This document shows, piece after piece, positions 1 to 7,618 of a DNA stretch of 16,031 bases (position 1 is the first letter of the stretch; the number at the start of each line of letters is the position of its first letter). Made by a program: the position numbers and the translations under genes. Under the pieces are notes generated by a model. The model was not told the DNA's origin. It saw only the letters and a program-made list of their open reading frames with translations, and did no database searches. The DNA is from Syntrophaceae bacterium UBA5744 (GTDB taxonomy: Bacteria; Desulfobacterota; Syntrophia; Syntrophales; UBA2192): the NCBI GenBank assembly GCA_002419215.1, contig DIFQ01000111.1:17848-33878 (forward strand). Reading direction: 5' to 3'.

Positions 1-761
<761 letters not shown>

Positions 762-765
762 TCTC

Positions 766-1311
766 CTATCTCTCCTCTCCTAAGAGCTTCCTGATATTGC
801 CCAGTTGTGACTTGATGCTGCCGTCGTACATGGTATCCCCCACGCGGACCACCAGCCCCCCGATGAGCGAGGAATCGTCCTCGACCGTCATCTCCACATC
901 CTTGCCCGTCATCTCGGCCACCCGCTGCTTGAGCGCCCCCTCGAGCTCGGAGGTGAGCGGCCAGGCGGTCTTCACGGACACGCGGACCTTCTTCAGGGAC
1001 TTGTCCATGAACTCCTTGTAAGAGTTCTCGACCTCCCCGAGGAAGTTGATCCTCTGCTTGTCGACCAGGAGCCTCAGGAAGTTGGCCGTTCGGCCGGAGA
1101 TCCGGGTGCGGCCCAGGAGTTCCTCGACGACGTTTTTCTTGGACTTCAGTTCGAAGATCGGGTTGGCCAGAAACTCCTGCAGAGCCTTGTTCTGCATGAT
1201 GAGGGACGCGAAGGAGGCCAGCTCCCTGCCGTATTCCTCGATTTTCCCTTCCTCGACGGCGATGTCAAAAAAGGCCCTTGCGTAACGCTTTGCCAGATCG
1301 CTGCTGATCAA
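766..1311 (-). CDS. atpH: F-type ATP synthase subunit delta
   Basis: The delta subunit (OSCP homologue) of the peripheral stalk, linking the top of F1 to the b/b' dimer. Its 181 residues match the family's usual length. It opens ISSDLAKRYARAFFDIA, typical of the N-terminal helical domain, and ends with the conserved C-terminal pattern VRVGDTMYDGSIKSQL. The start is a TTG at 1311-1309, inside the overlap TTGA (1308-1311) with the atpF stop. No ATG gives a better N-terminus, so initiation is probably coupled to termination of atpF. It is followed 4 nt later by atpA. Confidence 0.96.
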   Translation of the reverse strand: MISSDLAKRYARAFFDIAVEEGKIEEYGRELASFASLIMQNKALQEFLANPIFELKSKKNVVEELLGRTRISGRTANFLRLLVDKQRINFLGEVENSYKEFMDKSLKKVRVSVKTAWPLTSELEGALKQRVAEMTGKDVEMTVEDDSSLIGGLVVRVGDTMYDGSIKSQLGNIRKLLGEER

Positions 1312-1919
1312 TTTTTCTTCACCATCCTGTCAAGGTATTCGCGAACCATGCTCTCATGGTCTTCTTTCGTGACTTTCTTCTTGAGAATGTCCTCGGCCAT
1401 CTGGACGGCCAGCTCCGAAGCCTCGAGGCGCAGCTCGTTTTTCGCCTTCTTGAGCTCCTGATCCATCCGGGCCTTGGCGTCTTCCTTCATCTTCACGGAG
1501 GCGCGCTCGGCGTCGGCGATGATGCGCTTCTTCTCCTCCTCGCCCTGGGCCTTGATCATGGCGGAGATGCCCTGGATCTCTTCCTCGGCCTTCTTGATCT
1601 TCTCGTCGTATTCCTTGAATTTCTTCTCTGCGTCGGCCTTAACCACTTCGGCCTCCTCCAGGGATGCCTTGATTCCCTCGCGGCGGCCCGCAAAGAAGCC
1701 CTTCATCTTCTTCCACATCAGCTTGTAAAGGATGAAGAGCAGGATGGCGAAGTTGACGATCCTCCAGGCGAAATCGATCAGTTGGGCCTTGGTGTCGACA
1801 TGCTCCTCCCCGCCGCCGGCCGCCCAGGCGACAGCGGCAACCAGGACGATCCCGAGGGCCGTCACCAGGCTGCACCACGTGGATGTATTCAGAAAAAGGG
1901 GCCTCTTCCCTGTGCTCAT
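1308..1919 (-). CDS. atpF: F-type ATP synthase subunit b
   Basis: Membrane-anchored b subunit of the peripheral stalk. It has 203 residues, longer than the usual ~160 because of an N-terminal hydrophobic segment (about residues 19-34, AVAWAAGG at its end) that resembles a signal peptide. The usual b-type membrane helix follows at about 47-67 (FAWRIVNFAILLFILYKLMW). After that comes a long charged coiled coil rich in Ala, Lys and Glu, and a C-terminal delta-binding region. An extra N-terminal segment occurs in other b subunits that are paired with a b', from general knowledge. The ATG at 1919-1917 overlaps the atpF' stop by ATGA, and its own stop overlaps atpH by TTGA. Confidence 0.95.
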   Translation of the reverse strand: MSTGKRPLFLNTSTWCSLVTALGIVLVAAVAWAAGGGEEHVDTKAQLIDFAWRIVNFAILLFILYKLMWKKMKGFFAGRREGIKASLEEAEVVKADAEKKFKEYDEKIKKAEEEIQGISAMIKAQGEEEKKRIIADAERASVKMKEDAKARMDQELKKAKNELRLEASELAVQMAEDILKKKVTKEDHESMVREYLDRMVKKN

Positions 1920-2344
1920 TGGATGCTCCTTCCCAGGACCTTCTCGGCGATTTCGGAAGAGATTCTCAGGGACTGATTCCGCAAGATCTCCCTGGCCGAT
2001 GCCAGTTCCTTCTCCAGTTTCGCCTGAAATTCGCTCATCATCCCGGAAATTTCGCCCTTTGCCTTGTCGGTGATCACCTTGGCTGCATCGGAGCCCTCTT
2101 TGGCGAGATCCCCCTTCTGCCCCATGGCCTCCAGCTTGGCGGCCCTGATCTTTTCCTCGTAAGCGGCCACGCGCCGGTCGATCGTATCCTGAACGGACTT
2201 GACCTCTTCCTGGGCCTTGTCCAAAATTTCCTTCCTGCGGTCCATGATACGCAGGATCGGCTTGTAGAGCACTTGATTCAGGATCCAGATCAGGATGAGA
2301 AAATTGGCCAGCTGAACAAACATCCAGAGATCGATATCAACCAT
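1916..2344 (-). CDS. F-type ATP synthase subunit b' (second b subunit)
   Basis: A second, shorter b-type subunit (142 residues) that would form a heterodimeric peripheral stalk with the downstream b. It has one N-terminal membrane helix (about residues 7-27, MFVQLANFLILIWILNQVLY) with the typical KPI motif at its end. A charged coiled coil fills the rest. Paired b'/b genes occur in cyanobacteria, many alphaproteobacteria and deltaproteobacteria. It is the first structural gene of the atp operon here. Upstream is a purine-rich tract (GAGAGGGTG) that is only a weak Shine-Dalgarno match. The stop codon overlaps the atpF start by 4 nt (ATGA). Confidence 0.93.
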   Translation of the reverse strand: MVDIDLWMFVQLANFLILIWILNQVLYKPILRIMDRRKEILDKAQEEVKSVQDTIDRRVAAYEEKIRAAKLEAMGQKGDLAKEGSDAAKVITDKAKGEISGMMSEFQAKLEKELASAREILRNQSLRISSEIAEKVLGRSIQ

Positions 2345-2388
2345 TTGCCTATCACCCTCTCTCTTCTCTCTCTTGCTCTTGCAGGCAC

Positions 2389-2422
2389 AAAAAAACCGAG
2401 CAAACTACGAATTCACCCGGTT
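2389..2422 (-). terminator. Intrinsic terminator / candidate attenuator in the atp leader
   Basis: On the minus strand AACCGGGTGAA (2422-2412) can pair with TTTGCTCGGTT (2404-2394) around a 7-nt loop. The stem is 11 bp including three G-U pairs, and the U tract runs to 2389. It lies only 44 nt before atpF' and downstream of the best promoter, so it is probably an attenuator of the atp operon. It could instead end transcripts coming through from bactofilin. Upstream ACCCG (2448-2444) could pair with CGGGT in the left arm as a weak antiterminator. Confidence 0.6.
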
Positions 2423-2509
2423 CGGTACAGAAACACACCCTTTCGGGTCGATGGCGGCGACACGGAGCCAATATACTTCTAAATTGTTGCAATAAATGGC
2501 GTTTTTCAT
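2405..2509 (-). CDS. Possible 34-codon leader peptide of the atp operon
   Basis: A short reading frame, MKNAIYCNNLEVYWLRVAAI followed by DPKGCVSVPNRVNS, with ATG at 2509-2507 and AAGGGG placed 7 nt upstream as a ribosome binding site. Its last codons are the left arm of the terminator hairpin, and its TAG (2407-2405) sits at the 3' end of the hairpin loop. A ribosome reaching the stop would cover the hairpin and should stop it forming. A frame of this length can occur by chance and no homologue is known to me, so it is a candidate only. Its first half is A/U-rich, unlike neighbouring coding DNA. Confidence 0.35.
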   Translation of the reverse strand: MKNAIYCNNLEVYWLRVAAIDPKGCVSVPNRVNS

Positions 2510-2546
2510 GAAACGTCCCCTTGCTCCGTCCTGCCTAAACCGCGGC

Positions 2547-2576
2547 TTTCTAATCACAAACGCTTAAAATTGTCAA
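2547..2576 (-). promoter_or_regulatory. Sigma70-type promoter candidate for the atp operon
   Basis: The minus strand has a perfect -35 box TTGACA (2576-2571), an 18-nt spacer and TAGAAA (2552-2547, 4 of 6 to TATAAT). Transcription would start near 2540, giving a leader of about 195 nt before atpF'. The leader can form further structure. ACGGAGC (2529-2523) pairs with GCTCCGT (2467-2461), enclosing a small CGTTT/AAACG hairpin. ACCC-GAAA-GGGT (2448-2437) forms a tetraloop hairpin. I do not recognise a known riboswitch consensus in it. Confidence 0.55.
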
Positions 2577-2622
2577 GCTTTTTTTCCCCTTGAAACGGGG
2601 CATTCGGCATGGCCCGGAACGA

Positions 2623-2651
2623 GGCCCCGCAAACGTCAGAAATGCGGGGCC
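2623..2651. other. Perfect 9-bp inverted repeat downstream of bactofilin
   Basis: GGCCCCGCA (2623-2631) and TGCGGGGCC (2643-2651) flank an 11-nt loop, 28 nt after the bactofilin stop. The stem is GC-rich, but no T run follows in either direction. It is not a classical intrinsic terminator and may instead protect the 3' end of the mRNA or support weak termination. Confidence 0.5.
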
Positions 2652-2678
2652 GCGCAGCAGGAAAACATTTCGGGACTG

Positions 2679-3050
2679 CTAAGGTTTCTCTGTTGTTTTG
2701 GCTGCCGCCCCCTTCTCCATCTGACAGTTCCCCTCGAAGAGGCCCCCCTCGTGGACGACGAAGATGCCCGTCCTGATGCTGCCGTAGAATTTGCCTGTTG
2801 TGTCGATCTCCATTCGCTCCCGGACCTCCACGGCCCCGCGGACGTCGCCGCCGACCATCAGGCTGTCGACGTTGATGTCCGCCTCGATCCGGGCGCCCTG
2901 GCCGACTACAAGGGTGCCTTTGCCCAGGATCTCGCCCTTGAACTTGCCGTCGAGCCGGACGGCCCCCGTGAAGATCAGCTTACCCTCGAACTCGGTCCCC
3001 TCCCCAAGGAAGGCCTTGATATCGATTTCCTTCTTCCCTTTGTTCAGCAT
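2679..3050 (-). CDS. Bactofilin (polymer-forming cytoskeletal protein)
   Basis: A 123-residue bactofilin. These proteins polymerise without nucleotide through a right-handed beta-helix and act as scaffolds for cell shape or polar protein placement. The central part (about residues 16-110) shows the repeated short beta-strand pattern with Gly at turns, for example FEGKLIFTGAVRLDGKFKGE and VDSLMVGGDVRGAVEVRERM. It is flanked by short polar tails, as usual for the family. The ribosome binding site is very strong (AAAGGAGGT, 3066-3058) with 7 nt to the ATG. It follows rodA on the same strand after a repeat-filled gap of 136 nt, at the junction between the shape genes and the atp operon. That fits a role in morphogenesis, which is inference. 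Confidence 0.93.
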   Translation of the reverse strand: MLNKGKKEIDIKAFLGEGTEFEGKLIFTGAVRLDGKFKGEILGKGTLVVGQGARIEADINVDSLMVGGDVRGAVEVRERMEIDTTGKFYGSIRTGIFVVHEGGLFEGNCQMEKGAAAKTTEKP

Positions 3051-3089
3051 GGCGATTACCTCCTTTGGGGTGGGCTAAGGGCAAAGGGC

Positions 3090-3099
3090 AAAAGGCTAA
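3090..3099. repeat. Inverted copy of the AGCCTTT heptamer
   Basis: AAAAGGCTAA at 3090-3099 is the reverse complement of the unit in the neighbouring tandem array, preceded by degenerate copies (GGGCAAAGGGCA). RNA from the minus strand could fold array units onto this copy as a perfect 9-bp stem (AAAGGCTAA with TTAGCCTTT) between rodA and bactofilin. Confidence 0.6.
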
Positions 3100-3120
3100 T
3101 CGCGGATAGGGTAATGGTTC

Positions 3121-3183
3121 AGCCTTTAGCCTTTAGCCTTTAGCCTTTAGCCTTTAGCCTTTAGCCTTTAGCCTTTAGCCTTT
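3121..3183. repeat. Heptamer tandem array, nine perfect AGCCTTT units
   Basis: Nine uninterrupted identical 7-bp units run from 3121 to 3183, ending 3 bp from the rodA stop codon (3187-3189). The perfect identity suggests recent or ongoing slippage expansion. The same heptamer in the opposite orientation recurs near 13449. It lies within the rodA-bactofilin spacer and upstream of the bactofilin ribosome binding site. Confidence 0.97.
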
Positions 3184-3186
3184 GCT

Positions 3187-4284
3187 TTACGACTGCAGCA
3201 CATACCTGCGCATGCTCACATTCATCAAGAGCCCCATGGCCACCATCATCTTCAACATCGAGGAGCCGCCATAGCTGAAAAACGGCAGCGGAATCCCCAC
3301 GACGGGGAGAATCCCCAGGACCATGGCCACGTTGATGAAGACCCCCCAGAAAACCATCATCGTCACGCCGTAGGCGATGAGCGTTCCCAGGTAATCCCGG
3401 GAGTGCTGGGCGATCTTGAGCCCCCAGAGGATCAGGGACAGCATGAGAACCAGAACGAGCAGGGCGCCCATGAACCCCCACTCCTCGGCAAAGACGGAGA
3501 AGACGAAATCCGTCTGCTGCTCGGGAAGGAATTTCAGCTGGCTCTGGGTCCCCTTCATGAACCCCTTCCCGAAGATGCCCCCGGATCCGACGGCGATGAT
3601 CGACTGGATGATGTGGTACCCCGCCCCAAGGGGGTCCCTCTCGGGGTCGATAAACGTCAGCACCCTCTCCTTCTGGTATTCCGCGAGGAAGTTCCACCCC
3701 AGCGGGATAAGGAGGAGCCCGACGGCGGCCAGCCCCAGAAGAGCCCTCCACCGGATCCCGACGAAAAGAACCACGGACCCGAAAAGGATCATGAGCATCA
3801 GGGCCGTCCCCAGGTCCGGCTGCCTTAATACCAGAACAAAGGGGACAAGGACAATCAAAAAAGGCGCGACCAGCTCGCGGATCCCGTATTTCCCCTCGAC
3901 CCGGTGGTCGTTGAAATACTTCGCGAGAGCCAGGATCAGGGTGATCTTCACGATCTCGGAAGGCTGCATGGAAAAGCCCCCCAGGTTGATCCAGCGCTGG
4001 GAGCCCTTCGTCACCGCGCCGACGGCGAAGACGGCGATCAGGAGCACGATGGCCAATGCGTGCACCACGTAGGCATAACGCGCGATCCAGCGGTAATCGA
4101 ACGCAAAGGTAAGCACCATGACGAAAAGCCCGAGCAAAACCCAACGGATCTGCTTGAGGTAGGGCTCACCCGAGATTCCGTGGCCGGCACTGTAGAGGTT
4201 CAATACGCCGATGCAGACGATCAGCGCAACGAACAGCACCAGCATCCAGTCGAAGTTGAAGATGAGCCGACGGTCGATTTTCAT
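3187..4284 (-). CDS. rodA: Rod shape-determining peptidoglycan glycosyltransferase RodA
   Basis: A SEDS-family integral membrane glycosyltransferase that polymerises lipid II into glycan strands during elongation, with PBP2 as its transpeptidase partner. It has 365 residues with about ten hydrophobic segments. Conserved SEDS blocks are visible: GSQRWINLGGFSMQPSE, LRQPDLGTALML, FIDPERDPLGAGYHIIQS (with the conserved extracellular Asp region), GTQSQLKFLPEQQTDFVFSV, and a C-terminal GIPLPFFSYGGSSML. The ATG at 4284-4282 overlaps the mrdA stop by ATGA, so the pair is translationally coupled. The open frame extends upstream into mrdA, but the MKIDRR start fits both the family and the coupling. Confidence 0.97.
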   Translation of the reverse strand: MKIDRRLIFNFDWMLVLFVALIVCIGVLNLYSAGHGISGEPYLKQIRWVLLGLFVMVLTFAFDYRWIARYAYVVHALAIVLLIAVFAVGAVTKGSQRWINLGGFSMQPSEIVKITLILALAKYFNDHRVEGKYGIRELVAPFLIVLVPFVLVLRQPDLGTALMLMILFGSVVLFVGIRWRALLGLAAVGLLLIPLGWNFLAEYQKERVLTFIDPERDPLGAGYHIIQSIIAVGSGGIFGKGFMKGTQSQLKFLPEQQTDFVFSVFAEEWGFMGALLVLVLMLSLILWGLKIAQHSRDYLGTLIAYGVTMMVFWGVFINVAMVLGILPVVGIPLPFFSYGGSSMLKMMVAMGLLMNVSMRRYVLQS

Positions 4285-6110
4285 GGCTTCGGCTTCCCCG
4301 CAAAGTAGGCTTCGAGAACTTTTCTGGCCACCGGCGCGGCCGCCGACCCGCCGTGGCCTGCGTGTTCGGCCACCACGGCGACGACGATCTCCGGGTTGTC
4401 CCGCGGCGCAAAGCTGACGAACAGGGCATGATCCCTGTACTCGTAAGGGTAGGCGGAGCCGTCGTCCCCCTCGGCCATCCCGATTACCTGTGCCGTCCCT
4501 GTCTTGCCGGCCACGTCCCTGCCGGCCACACGGGCCTGTCCGCCCGTGCCCCCCGCCTCGTTCACCACGCCCCACAGCGCTTTCTTCAAAAGCTGGATGT
4601 TCTCCTGGCTCACGGGGAGGACGGCTTTTTTCTCGGGACGGTATTCTTCGATGATCTCCCCGTCATCGGTCTCCACGCGTTTCACGATCCTCGGGGTGAA
4701 ATACTCGCCGTTGTTGGCAGCAGCCGCGTAGGCATTGGCCAGCTGGAGCGGGGTCACCGTGTTGTATCCCTGGCCGATGGAGAGGGAGATCGTCTCGCCG
4801 GGCTGCCAGGGGACACCGAACCGGGTGAGCTTCCATTCCCTCGTCGGGATGAGCCCCCTGCGCTCGCCGACCAGGGCAACCCCCGTCCGGGTCCCGAGCC
4901 CGAAGGCCTGGGCGTACTGGGCGAGCCGGTCCACGCCGAGCAGCTTTCCCACGTTGTAGAAGTAGACGTCACAGGATTCCACGATCGCCCGGTGCAGGCT
5001 CACCCGTCCGTGGCCTTGCTTGCGCCAGCAGCGGAACGTGCGGGTTCCCATCTCGAAATGACCGGGACAGTTGAAGGCCGTCTCCGGCGTGATGATCCCC
5101 TCCTCGAGGGCCGCTGCAGCGACGATAAGCTTGTAGGTGGAACCGGGAGGGTACTGGCCGGCGATGGCCCGGTTTTCCATGGGATGAAGGGGGTTCGAGG
5201 AGAGTTTCTCCCACAGATCCGTGGAAATTCCCCGGTTGAAGAGGTTGGGGTCGAAGCCCGGGCGGCTCACCAGCGCGAGAATGGACCCGTCCCGGGGATC
5301 GAGAGCCACGACAGCCCCTGCTTTTCCTTCCAGGGCCGTCCACGCCGCCTTCTGGACCTGCGCATCCAGGGAGAGCACGACCCGGTAACCCTGTGAGGGC
5401 TCGACCCGCCCCAGGGTCTTGACCTTCTTGCCGATGACGTTGACCTCGACCTGCTCACCGCCCGCCTTGCCCCGGATGAATGAGTCGAGGGCCTTTTCCA
5501 GGCCGAACTTCCCGATCAGATCGCCGCTCTTTTGGGCCTTGTCCCGCTCGAGGTCGTCGCGGCTCACCTCGCCGATGTAGCCGATGACATGGGCCATGAT
5601 CTCTCCGTAGTAGTATTCCCGGACGGGCATGACGTCGATGCCCACGCCGGGAAGCTCCAGGGAGTGCGTCTCGATGAGGGCAAGCTTTTCCCGGCTCACA
5701 TTGCGGTCGACACGCAGCGGGGTGAAGGGCCTGCGGTTTTCGAGAATGGTTTCGTAGTCCATGGGGAAGGTCAGATTGACCTTCGTGTACAGGGCCTCCA
5801 GCTTCTCCACGAGCCCCTTGAGGTCCTTCACGTCCTCGGGGAAGATCACCACGTCGAAGGACGGCCGATTCTCCACGAGAACGACTCCCCGGGAATCCAC
5901 AATGATCCCCCGCATCGCCTTCACCTCGCGGATGCGGATGCGGTTGTTTTCGGAGCGCTTGAGGAGATCCTCCCCCTTGATGATCTGGAGGTACCACAGC
6001 CGCAGGACGAGCAGGCAGACGGCGACGAGGATCACCCAGAAGAAAAAGGTGAACCGGTCTCGGTACATGCCCGGGTCATACCGGACAAGCTTATCGGGCT
6101 TCTCCAGCAT
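4281..6110 (-). CDS. mrdA: Penicillin-binding protein 2 (elongation transpeptidase)
   Basis: A class B penicillin-binding protein that cross-links peptidoglycan during cylindrical growth together with RodA. It has 609 residues: a membrane helix at about 20-43, a pedestal/dimerisation region with the conserved RGIIVDSRG near 67-75, and a C-terminal transpeptidase domain. All three active-site motifs are present: S324-T-Y-K327 (PPGSTYK), S379-C-D381 as the SxN-type motif, and K536-T-G-T539. GGAGG lies 8 nt before the ATG at 6110-6108. The gene start overlaps the end of mreD by 20 nt, and its stop overlaps the rodA start. Confidence 0.97.
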   Translation of the reverse strand: MLEKPDKLVRYDPGMYRDRFTFFFWVILVAVCLLVLRLWYLQIIKGEDLLKRSENNRIRIREVKAMRGIIVDSRGVVLVENRPSFDVVIFPEDVKDLKGLVEKLEALYTKVNLTFPMDYETILENRRPFTPLRVDRNVSREKLALIETHSLELPGVGIDVMPVREYYYGEIMAHVIGYIGEVSRDDLERDKAQKSGDLIGKFGLEKALDSFIRGKAGGEQVEVNVIGKKVKTLGRVEPSQGYRVVLSLDAQVQKAAWTALEGKAGAVVALDPRDGSILALVSRPGFDPNLFNRGISTDLWEKLSSNPLHPMENRAIAGQYPPGSTYKLIVAAAALEEGIITPETAFNCPGHFEMGTRTFRCWRKQGHGRVSLHRAIVESCDVYFYNVGKLLGVDRLAQYAQAFGLGTRTGVALVGERRGLIPTREWKLTRFGVPWQPGETISLSIGQGYNTVTPLQLANAYAAAANNGEYFTPRIVKRVETDDGEIIEEYRPEKKAVLPVSQENIQLLKKALWGVVNEAGGTGGQARVAGRDVAGKTGTAQVIGMAEGDDGSAYPYEYRDHALFVSFAPRDNPEIVVAVVAEHAGHGGSAAAPVARKVLEAYFAGKPKP

Positions 6111-6588
6111 GAACGGTTGCCTCCAGGCGATTGAACAGGGTGAAGAGCGCGGGGCTCAGGACCCCTGCGACCAGGGCCTGGGGCAGGTAGGTCCGAAGCA
6201 GGCCCTGCGACACGTCGGTGCCGTAGACGGACCAGTAGACGGCAAAGATGAAGAGCCCCTCCAGCAGCACGCACAGGAACGCGTAGCCCATGATGAAGAG
6301 CATCCGCTCCCCGTAGATCCTCGGCGAGAGCATATAGGAGAGGAGGAAGATCAGGACATAGGTGAAGGTGTAGATCCCCGTGATCGTGCCCGAGACGCAG
6401 TCGAGGAGAAACCCGGTGAGAAAGGCAAGCACGCCCCCGCGGACCATGTCGAGGTGAAACCCGGCATAGATCACGAGGATCAGGGACACCTCGACGCCGA
6501 TCCGGCCGCCGAACAGCAGGTCCAGCAGCGTTCTCTGGAGAACGACGAGCAGGATCGTGAAGAAGGGAAGGACGATGTAGTAAGCCAT
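6091..6588 (-). CDS. mreD: Rod shape-determining protein MreD
   Basis: A small, very hydrophobic membrane protein of the elongasome that partners MreC. From the ATG at 6588-6586 it has 165 residues (MAYYIVLPFFTILLVVLQRT) and about five or six membrane segments, the normal size for the family. The start is debatable. The sequence directly upstream of this ATG is the TACCCGA heptamer array and has no Shine-Dalgarno. An in-frame TTG at 6630 with GGGGAGG 13 nt upstream would add 14 residues (MYPIPDTRYPIPES) encoded by the repeat. I chose the ATG from family alignment. The 3' end overlaps mrdA by 20 nt. Confidence 0.9.
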   Translation of the reverse strand: MAYYIVLPFFTILLVVLQRTLLDLLFGGRIGVEVSLILVIYAGFHLDMVRGGVLAFLTGFLLDCVSGTITGIYTFTYVLIFLLSYMLSPRIYGERMLFIMGYAFLCVLLEGLFIFAVYWSVYGTDVSQGLLRTYLPQALVAGVLSPALFTLFNRLEATVHAGEAR

Positions 6589-6592
6589 GGAT

Positions 6593-6627
6593 TCGGGTAT
6601 CGGGTATCGGGTATCGGGTATCGGGTA
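6593..6627. repeat. Heptamer tandem array, five perfect TCGGGTA units
   Basis: Five identical 7-bp units lie 4 bp upstream of the mreD ATG, in the mreC-mreD gap. Read on the coding (minus) strand, the array is open in the mreD frame and encodes a Y-P-I-P-D-T-R cycle. It occupies the place where the mreD ribosome binding site would be expected. Confidence 0.97.
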
Positions 6628-6650
6628 CAAAAAAAGGATTTTTCCTCCCC

Positions 6651-6678
6651 TATACCCTAGACCCGAGCCCCTAGACCC
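6651..6678. repeat. Degenerate heptamer repeat after the mreC stop
   Basis: Four 7-bp units in register, TATACCC-TAGACCC-GAGCCCC-TAGACCC, end 5 bp from the mreC stop codon (6684-6686). The middle part is nearly the same as the repeat at 10540-10567, including a shared GAGCCCC unit. The two sites therefore belong to one dispersed family. Confidence 0.85.
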
Positions 6679-6683
6679 TGTCT

Positions 6684-7499
6684 TTAGTCTTTCTCCGTTT
6701 GCAGCACGAGCACTTCCTCGATCTTCGTGAAATCCACCGATGTCACCACCTCGATGGTCTGGAAGAGTCCCGGGTCCTTCCTGTCGGCACGGACGACGGT
6801 CCCCAGCATCAGCCCCTTCGGGAAAGCCCCCCCGAGCCCCGATGTGATGACCGCTTCACCGGTCTTCACCTCCTCGGTGCGCTGAACGTACTTCAGGCGC
6901 AACAGCCGGTGGCCTCCGCCCTGGAGGATCCCCTGGGCACGGCTTCCCTGTACCAGGGCGTCGATGTTGCTGTTGTAGTCCGTGACGAGAAGGATCTTGG
7001 AATAGTTCCAGGAGGTCTCAATCACGCGGCCCACAACCCCTTCCGGCGAAATCACGGGCAGTCCCTCCTTGACGCCGTCCGTCGATCCCTTGCTGATCAT
7101 GATCGTTCGGAAGGGCGACGAACCCTCATTGCCGACGACCCGTGCGGCAATCGTCGGGTAAATGGTGCTGTCCTCGAGGGCCAGGACCTTTTTCAGGCGG
7201 CTCCCCTCGAGCGACATCTCGCGGTAGTCGTTCACCTCGCCCTGCAGGGCGGCGATCTTTTTCCTCAACTCCCGGTTTTCCTCTTCGAGACCCACGAGAA
7301 AGAGGTACTGCTTCCAGGCTCCGCTCACGGAGCCCACGGCCGAGTTGATGATGCGCTCGACGGGGGCCGTCACCTCGAAGACGAGCTTCTTCACAAACCC
7401 CGGGCTCCCCGGGCGCCTGAGGCTCTGGGAAAGGATGACTAGGGAGACGGCGATCAGGATGAAGGCAACAATGACGACGAGATACTTCTTGAACAACAA
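6684..7499 (-). CDS. mreC: Rod shape-determining protein MreC
   Basis: A bitopic scaffold of the elongasome that joins MreB and MreD to PBP2 in the periplasm and activates PBP2. It has 271 residues: a short cytoplasmic tail, a membrane helix at about 6-24, a coiled coil near 72-105 (EEENRELRKKIAALQGEV), and a two-lobed beta domain. The beta domain contains the family-typical RAQGILQGGG and ITSGLGGAFPKGLMLG. The start is one of two adjacent TTG codons (7499-7497 or 7496-7494) behind GAGGAG. The second gives better spacing, and the choice changes only one residue. The gap to mreB is 119 nt with no clear terminator. Confidence 0.95.
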   Translation of the reverse strand: MLFKKYLVVIVAFILIAVSLVILSQSLRRPGSPGFVKKLVFEVTAPVERIINSAVGSVSGAWKQYLFLVGLEEENRELRKKIAALQGEVNDYREMSLEGSRLKKVLALEDSTIYPTIAARVVGNEGSSPFRTIMISKGSTDGVKEGLPVISPEGVVGRVIETSWNYSKILLVTDYNSNIDALVQGSRAQGILQGGGHRLLRLKYVQRTEEVKTGEAVITSGLGGAFPKGLMLGTVVRADRKDPGLFQTIEVVTSVDFTKIEEVLVLQTEKD

Positions 7500-7618
7500 C
7501 GCTCCTCACCTGCAATGAAGTTGGAACCGCGGGCCTTTGTGTCCAGGCGTATCCGTTGCGCGTGAGGCGTTCTCGTCGGTGGTGCGCGAAGCGATGAGGG
7601 CTGCCGATGCCTGCCGGA

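Noticed and set aside
2345..2546. A known riboswitch class in the atp leader
   Set aside because: I could not match the leader to any riboswitch consensus I know. Only the ORF-plus-terminator layout is reported.
2623..2651. Intrinsic terminator after bactofilin
   Set aside because: The stem is perfect, but no T run follows on either strand, so it is listed only as an inverted repeat.
3121..3183. CRISPR array
   Set aside because: Units are 7 bp and contiguous, with no spacers and no cas genes in the window.
4285..4575. An N-terminally extended RodA starting inside mrdA
   Set aside because: The extension is a Gly/Arg-rich frame-shifted reading of mrdA. The ATG at 4284 is in the ATGA overlap and gives the family-typical N-terminus.
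4353..5396. A 347-codon plus-strand open frame opposite mrdA
   Set aside because: PBP2 with its three active-site motifs occupies the minus strand. The plus-strand product shows no family features.
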